Assembly (NCBI GenBank): GCA_023227685.1
Contig: JALNVG010000069.1
Location: 1-11,511 of the forward strand
DNA: 11,511 nucleotides
From: Bacteroidaceae bacterium
Lineage (GTDB): Bacteria; Bacteroidota; Bacteroidia; Bacteroidales; Bacteroidaceae
Direction of reading: 5' to 3'
Shown here piece by piece: positions 6,781 to 11,511 of this stretch; positions within the stretch are counted from its first letter, which is position 1, and each line of letters opens with the position of its first letter. The translations under genes were made by a program, and so were the position numbers. A model generated the notes under the pieces. It did no database searches and was not told where the DNA came from. It worked only from the letters and a program-made list of their open reading frames with translations.

Positions 6781-8466
6781 CTATTTACCAGCTAAACCAT
6801 CCGCAAATCCTGCATAAGTATGTTTGCGATTATAATTCAAGTCCCAAAGTCCTATAGGTTGCCCTTTTCTCCAGCCCGAGTCTTCAGGACTATCCGTTGC
6901 CGACCATTGAGTAATACCGTAACATTGAGCAGCAGGAATAATCTCAAAATATTTTTTTATGATAAACTTATAATATTCCGCCATAGCCTTATGCTGTTCT
7001 TCAGTAACTTTTGTCGTCAGAATAGTTTCTCCATTTGCATCCGAAATACCCATGTCCAACTCAGATACCTTAACCAGCTTACCTGTGGCAGCCAAAAGCG
7101 TGTACATATTCACAACAGCATCCTCATTCTTTTGCTGTACTTCAGGATCAAGAGAATAAGTGACGTGCATTTGTGTACCGATACCATCAATCTTAGTTAT
7201 GCCATCAGATTCCCAATATTTAATCATATTAATCAATCCTTCACATTTCGCATTAGAATTATATGCAGCTTCCAAATTATAGTCGTTAATGAAAAGCTTT
7301 AAACCATCACCACCATACTGACGAGCAAGTCTGACTACTACACGAGCATAATCTTTACCTAAATAATCCTGCCAATAGAAGTTGCTCGTATCTGTATGGT
7401 TCGGATCACCCTTCAGTTCAGAAGGCTGCCCGTCAGACATCGGTTCATTCACTACATCCCACGCTTTTACATAGCCATCACATGACTTCATCATCCCTTT
7501 AACCCATTGCTCCATAGCCCATGTCAGAGTGTCGGCTTTTTCTTCAGGAGTCAAAGAAGTAGACTGGCCAGCAGCAAGTTCTTCAATATTGAAAGAATAA
7601 GAATGCCAACTCGGTTTTGTCCAACCAGCTAAATCATCACTATCAAAGGAACTATTCTGAATCAAATTTTCTCCAGAGTTAGCAGATGTCAGCGTAACGT
7701 CATCAAAATACAAATCACCAAGAAACTTACCAAAACAAAATTGTAACTTATTAAAAGCATAGTCTGGTGTAAATTTCATCGTAATATCCTTCCATTCGGT
7801 ACCCGTTGATATTGTTAATCCATAGAGAACATTGGTTCCATCAGTTGGCCAAAAATCGATAGTAGCCGCCGTCGATGCTTTAACCCGCATAGTAAGAGTA
7901 TATTCTACTCCAATAGTCAAAGGACTAAAATTATCGTAATAAATCTGCCAGTCCCAAGTATTCCCTTTGGCTACAGGAGTATTTATATGCAAACAATGAT
8001 TAACATCATTAACAAGACCCTTCAAGTATTTATTATTCTGCTGCGCATGCCAACACAATGTATGACCGTAAATGGAAAGCCCGGCACCTTTAGCGGCCTC
8101 TACAAATTTTGTAACTTGTGAGAAATCCATAGTGCCATCATCTTTTACAATAGAGCTATATTTCATAGCATTTCCCGCAGTAAGTTCATCATAATTTGCA
8201 CAAGCTAAACTGTAGACCAACTCTTTCTTCAAAAAATCACTAACAGTTATGCCTGATCCCAATTTGAAATTGGGATAAACATTACGGTCAATATAAGTTT
8301 TTAATGCATCATAATTATTCAAGTATTCATATTGTGCCATATTAGCAGGCTGTTCTACCGAATAATTCAATATATTGCTATCAGCACATGAAACTAATAA
8401 AGATGAAGCAATTGCCGAAAACAATAAATTCATACCGTATTTCATATTTAATATTAACTTTTTCAT
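6781..8466 (-). CDS. GH10 endo-beta-1,4-xylanase lipoprotein with inserted carbohydrate-binding module
   Basis: GH10 enzymes cut the xylan backbone with retention. The 561-residue protein starts with a lipoprotein signal (LLVSC, lipid on C27), so it is membrane-anchored and probably surface-exposed. The barrel begins near residue 50 and includes GHTLCWHAQ (134-142). An insert of about 155 residues (about 150-305) with CBM4/CBM22-like features follows, including WDWQIYYDNF, MRVKAS and LYFDDVTL. The barrel resumes at LTPEEKADTLTWAM (305-318). Catalytic residues are visible: acid/base E341 in WDVVNEP and nucleophile E469 in VSELD. H434 in TQMH and W521/W532 of the substrate cleft are also present. 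An insert at this point is typical of PUL xylanases of the group. Oddly, the strand NLIQNSSFD that normally opens such a module appears at 267-275, after its end. It is the last gene of the first block, 28 nt after its neighbour, with a hairpin downstream. ATG codons at residues 8 and 12 are less likely starts. Confidence 0.96.
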   Translation of the reverse strand: MKKLILNMKYGMNLLFSAIASSLLVSCADSNILNYSVEQPANMAQYEYLNNYDALKTYIDRNVYPNFKLGSGITVSDFLKKELVYSLACANYDELTAGNAMKYSSIVKDDGTMDFSQVTKFVEAAKGAGLSIYGHTLCWHAQQNNKYLKGLVNDVNHCLHINTPVAKGNTWDWQIYYDNFSPLTIGVEYTLTMRVKASTAATIDFWPTDGTNVLYGLTISTGTEWKDITMKFTPDYAFNKLQFCFGKFLGDLYFDDVTLTSANSGENLIQNSSFDSDDLAGWTKPSWHSYSFNIEELAAGQSTSLTPEEKADTLTWAMEQWVKGMMKSCDGYVKAWDVVNEPMSDGQPSELKGDPNHTDTSNFYWQDYLGKDYARVVVRLARQYGGDGLKLFINDYNLEAAYNSNAKCEGLINMIKYWESDGITKIDGIGTQMHVTYSLDPEVQQKNEDAVVNMYTLLAATGKLVKVSELDMGISDANGETILTTKVTEEQHKAMAEYYKFIIKKYFEIIPAAQCYGITQWSATDSPEDSGWRKGQPIGLWDLNYNRKHTYAGFADGLAGK

Positions 8467-8494
8467 AATTTAAATCTATATGATTAGATTATAC

Positions 8495-9520
8495 TTAATT
8501 AATTTTAAACTTAGGGTTAAAGAGTTCTCTTGAAAGCCCACGACCTTGCCAAACGAGTGTATCCTTTGTAGCATACTTCTTCGTCCCAAAATCAATCTGA
8601 TACTCTAAGTAGAGACCGTCACGATCTTTATTCCCCCATGCTTTCTTCTCCGATTTATCAAGATATTTACCTGTTCCACTTGCTTTATATTCTTGGCTAT
8701 CTGAAGCTATAGTACATTCCCCCTTGTCATTAAATGTCAATATCAAATTACAGGTAACCTTGTTTCCATCTGATAGATTAGTGCTTACAGGAAAAACAAC
8801 AGAATTTAATGAACGAGTCGTTGTAGAACAAACCTCATCTTTTTCTACATATTGTTGATGACGAACATTTGTTGAAGTTACTCCGTTTTCAGTAATCTGA
8901 TCTACGCCACGACGTAAATAATTTGCATGATATTTATTTATGTATTTTACACAATAAAGAACATAATCTTTGGGTAGTACATTCCAATAGTCCGAATTTG
9001 TGCGTGCAGGTTTATCGCCTTCTATTAAGGGGCTTCCAACCAGAATGCTATCTGCACCAGTAGCTTTCGTCATAACTAGAGGAATAACGTATGTATTCTT
9101 CAATGATTTAGGATCTGCAAAGAAAGCATCCGTCAACTGCACTACCACTCCCCCCATGACTTCACCGCTATAATAAAGTTTATTATTAGCTAGCGTATAA
9201 TAAGTGGAAGGCATAGCTTGCACAGCAGAACCATCTGAAAAATAAAGATGATCCGTGAGTGCATTGTCCACATTAAAATCAACAATGATATTTTTCCCTT
9301 TGTAAGAACCACCCATGGCTCCATATATCGTACACTCATGTTGATTATCAAGCGTAGTATCATAAGTATCTTCACCTAAAACAATAGTGCGTACAGGATA
9401 CTGGTATGCAAAAGATACCGTAGTACCACCTTCGTAATCAGGATAATCAGCATCTTGGTTTTCACAAGAAATCGCCAATAATCCTATCGATAAGACAGAT
9501 AATAATTTTAAAGAATTCAT
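8495..9520 (-). CDS. DUF1735-type lipoprotein in the SusE / surface glycan-binding position
   Basis: Proteins with this position and build are thought to bind glycan at the cell surface and pass it to SusC/SusD; here the ligand would be xylan. No enzymatic motif is seen. I start it at the ATG at 9520 (341 residues). A longer frame would need a TTG at 9529, which adds only three residues before the signal peptide. The lipobox LLAISC places the lipid on C19, followed by acidic residues (ENQDADYPDYE) as in surface-exported lipoproteins. Residues about 30-160 resemble the DUF1735 beta-sandwich. Residues about 180-341 form a second domain opening with YVLYCVKYINKYHANYLRRG, like C-terminal domains of xylan-locus proteins (DUF4361/DUF5627 type; the exact family is uncertain). 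It lies between SusD and the xylanase, matching the gene order of Bacteroides xylan loci. Ligand binding is inferred from position. Confidence 0.85.
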   Translation of the reverse strand: MNSLKLLSVLSIGLLAISCENQDADYPDYEGGTTVSFAYQYPVRTIVLGEDTYDTTLDNQHECTIYGAMGGSYKGKNIIVDFNVDNALTDHLYFSDGSAVQAMPSTYYTLANNKLYYSGEVMGGVVVQLTDAFFADPKSLKNTYVIPLVMTKATGADSILVGSPLIEGDKPARTNSDYWNVLPKDYVLYCVKYINKYHANYLRRGVDQITENGVTSTNVRHQQYVEKDEVCSTTTRSLNSVVFPVSTNLSDGNKVTCNLILTFNDKGECTIASDSQEYKASGTGKYLDKSEKKAWGNKDRDGLYLEYQIDFGTKKYATKDTLVWQGRGLSRELFNPKFKIN

Positions 9521-9557
9521 ATCTTTCAATATTTTATGTTTTATAATAATTAGTTAT

Positions 9558-11366
9558 TTACCAACCTTTATTTTGCTCCAGATTACTCCATTTCAAGACT
9601 TCATCATAAGGAATTGGACCATAATACATGTAGTCTTTATAATCTCTATTTTCTACATCTATCATTGTATAATTTAGTACATCATTATTCTTTTCAATTC
9701 GCACACCTTCTGCTTTTACGTTCAACACCTCTTTCCAGCGACGCAAATCCCAGAAACGTTTATTTTCAAAGCAAAGTTCCAAACGGCGCTCATTACGTAT
9801 TAATTCACGCATCTTATCTTTATCAACTTTGCATTGTTCCAAATAAGGATCACCATTATTGATTCCCACACCTGCTCTTGCGCGAATGGCTTTAATTATG
9901 TCATAAGCGCTATAACTATGAGTGCCTGTACCAGTAGGGCCCCAAGCTTCATTGGAAGCTTCAGCATAAGCCAAAAAGATTTCCGTATAGCGAATACGTA
10001 CCGGGTAATGATATTTAGCGTTTGGTGAACTTGTACTTGCATTACAATCTTCACGTAATAATTTACGTAAGTAATAGCCTGTACGTGTTGATGTGCTTTG
10101 CTTATTTAATCCATCATTATTATCACTTACATACGTTCCGGTGATAATTTCCTTATCTTTATATTTTGCTCCATTATATATGATATACTTATCTAGACGG
10201 GGGTCACGATTTACATAAGGATTACTAATAGAATATTCACTATTTACCGCATCTGAAATAGGATAACCGTTAGCCATGGGAAAAGCATCAACCAAATTCT
10301 GAGTAGGATTAATACGTCCTTTCCCATATAATGTAGGTGGAAAGTTATCTTTTTCCTGTTGTAATCCCATATCCCAATCCGAATCTCCATTGGTTTTATT
10401 ACCTCTCCAAAGAATTTCAGGAGGTACGGCACCCGATCCCAAATTATCAATATCACTTGTATTCATATACCAAGTATATCCGGTTGGATCTAATCCTGCA
10501 ACACCATTTATACGATCAAGAACAACTGCAGCATAATCCGCAGCATTTTCGGCTGTCACGGTTGTACCTTGATTATATGCCGGACTGGAAGCCAACAACG
10601 CCGCTTGCGCACGAATAGCCTCAGCGATACGTCCACTTATACGTCCACGCATATATGTTCCAAATACTCGATTATAATCGCTTGCATTAGTCACACCTAT
10701 TTCTTTGTATTTAGCAGGAATTTCAGCATCCTTTATATTAATATAATCCAACGGAAGTAATGTAAGTGACTCATCTATATCCTTAAAGATCTGATCAACA
10801 CAATCCTGAAACGTATTTCGTGAAAGATTAAAATCTGAGCTATTATCTTCTGACGCTGTCAAAATAGGAACACCTAGCAACTCGCCACCTGAACTCCAAC
10901 CACCATGTGCCATCAATAAATAGTACATATTAAGAGCACGTAAAGCATATGCCTCTCCTTTTAAATGGTCACAGTACATCGTACGTACCTTTTCTTCTTT
11001 AGCCCAACTTACTTTATCTACATTTTCTAAAAAAAGATTAAGATATTGTATTGTAGCCCTGCGCGCTTGCCATTGTGACATTGGATCATTGTTTGAAGTC
11101 CAAGATCCGAGGCTCATTTTTAGATAGTTATTACTTAAGTCATTGGTCACAGCATCATCCGTAGCAACATCGCTTGTACTCTTTGTGTCGTAAGGCAACA
11201 TTGCATAAGCATAACCCAGAAGCCCTTGTGCATAAGTCGGTTCAGTATACATTTGATCTATGCCTCGGTTATTCTCTTCTGCGGGTGAAAACATGTCTTC
11301 ACATGCAGTCAAAACAGGCAGGAGAACCATAAGTCTTATGATATTCTTTAATTTCATAGTCTTCAT
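9558..11366 (-). CDS. SusD/RagB-like starch- or xylan-binding outer membrane lipoprotein
   Basis: SusD proteins form a lid over the SusC barrel and help capture glycans for import. The protein has 602 residues, a normal length. The lipobox VLTAC gives lipidated C22, followed by the acidic pair ED. Family marks are the TPR-type helical region including GEAYALRALNMYYL (137-150), NPTQNLVDAFPMANGYPI (353-370), NPYVNRDPRLDKYI (382-395) and the C-terminal signature NERRLELCFENKRFWDLRRW (525-544). It starts 10 nt after the SusC stop, so the pair is translationally close, as is usual. ATG at codon 4 is an alternative start that also keeps the signal peptide. The name susD is not assigned because the substrate is predicted to be xylan from the neighbouring enzymes, not starch. 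Confidence 0.97.
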   Translation of the reverse strand: MKTMKLKNIIRLMVLLPVLTACEDMFSPAEENNRGIDQMYTEPTYAQGLLGYAYAMLPYDTKSTSDVATDDAVTNDLSNNYLKMSLGSWTSNNDPMSQWQARRATIQYLNLFLENVDKVSWAKEEKVRTMYCDHLKGEAYALRALNMYYLLMAHGGWSSGGELLGVPILTASEDNSSDFNLSRNTFQDCVDQIFKDIDESLTLLPLDYINIKDAEIPAKYKEIGVTNASDYNRVFGTYMRGRISGRIAEAIRAQAALLASSPAYNQGTTVTAENAADYAAVVLDRINGVAGLDPTGYTWYMNTSDIDNLGSGAVPPEILWRGNKTNGDSDWDMGLQQEKDNFPPTLYGKGRINPTQNLVDAFPMANGYPISDAVNSEYSISNPYVNRDPRLDKYIIYNGAKYKDKEIITGTYVSDNNDGLNKQSTSTRTGYYLRKLLREDCNASTSSPNAKYHYPVRIRYTEIFLAYAEASNEAWGPTGTGTHSYSAYDIIKAIRARAGVGINNGDPYLEQCKVDKDKMRELIRNERRLELCFENKRFWDLRRWKEVLNVKAEGVRIEKNNDVLNYTMIDVENRDYKDYMYYGPIPYDEVLKWSNLEQNKGW

Positions 11367-11376
11367 TTTTTTATCA

Positions 11377-11511
11377 TTAAAATACGGCTTTTACACCAAT
11401 ATTATAAAATCGGGTTTGCGGTGCACTTCCTACGTTCATTTCCATGTGCTTTCTTTCTTTTGAGATAGTGAGCAGGTTTGCTCCGCTTACATAAACAGAT
11501 AACTCATGGAA
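11377..11511 (-). CDS. SusC-like TonB-dependent transporter, C-terminal 44 residues only
   Basis: An open frame enters from the right edge and ends with TAA at 11377-11379. The residues VYVSGANLLTISK and the final RFYNIGVKAVF are typical of the last two beta-strands of a SusC barrel, with the closing aromatic residue used for outer-membrane insertion. Its place just before SusD supports the call. The remaining roughly 950 residues, including the TonB box and plug, lie outside the window. It would be the outer-membrane import channel of the locus. Confidence 0.92.
   Translation of the reverse strand, partial: FHELSVYVSGANLLTISKERKHMEMNVGSAPQTRFYNIGVKAVF

Noticed and set aside
6665..6817. Plus-strand 50-residue frame starting MLKSFAYTSDK, with AGGA just before the ATG
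   Set aside because: It runs through the hairpin and into the antisense of the xylanase 3' end. No promoter or recognisable protein features were seen.
6820..7302. 160-residue plus-strand frame opposite the xylanase gene
   Set aside because: Antisense shadow of the GH10 coding sequence; no plausible domain or start signal.

Overview
The window is part of a polysaccharide utilization locus (PUL) from a member of the Bacteroidota, of the Bacteroides/Dysgonomonas/Prevotella/Paludibacter kind. The evidence is a SusC tail followed directly by SusD, lipoprotein signals with acidic residues after the cysteine, low GC content, and few Shine-Dalgarno sequences. I cannot name the genus. Every gene lies on the minus strand, so transcription runs from high to low coordinates.

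First block (11511 down to about 6781): the last 44 codons of a SusC-like TonB-dependent transporter, a SusD-like glycan-binding lipoprotein, a DUF1735-type lipoprotein in the SusE or surface glycan-binding position, and a GH10 endo-xylanase lipoprotein whose catalytic barrel is interrupted by a carbohydrate-binding insert. Gaps are 10-37 nt, so this looks like one operon. It ends at a 16-bp perfect hairpin just past the xylanase stop codon.

A 584-nt non-coding gap follows (6197-6780). It holds a candidate Bacteroides-type promoter on the minus strand, a pair of direct repeats and one inverted repeat. These could form the control region for the second block.

Second block (6196 down to 1): a double CE1 esterase with a central CBM48-like bridge, a GH95 enzyme, and the first 534 residues of a GH115 alpha-glucuronidase that runs off the left edge. 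All three have signal peptides without a lipoprotein cysteine, so they are probably periplasmic. The three visible substrate-binding or cutting proteins of the first block (SusD, DUF1735, GH10) are lipoproteins.

Inferred function: use of a decorated xylan such as feruloylated or acetylated glucuronoarabinoxylan. GH10 cuts the backbone at the cell surface, SusC/SusD import the pieces, and the periplasmic enzymes remove ferulate or acetate (CE1), terminal L-galactose or L-fucose (GH95) and (4-O-methyl-)glucuronate (GH115). Because the other genes are for xylan, L-galactose is a more likely GH95 target than fucose. The regulator, arabinofuranosidases, xylosidases and most of SusC must lie outside the window. 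I saw no RNA genes, insertion sequences, CRISPR arrays or attachment sites. The locus type is known. The points of interest are the layout of the xylanase insert, the intragenic repeat in the esterase, and the control region.
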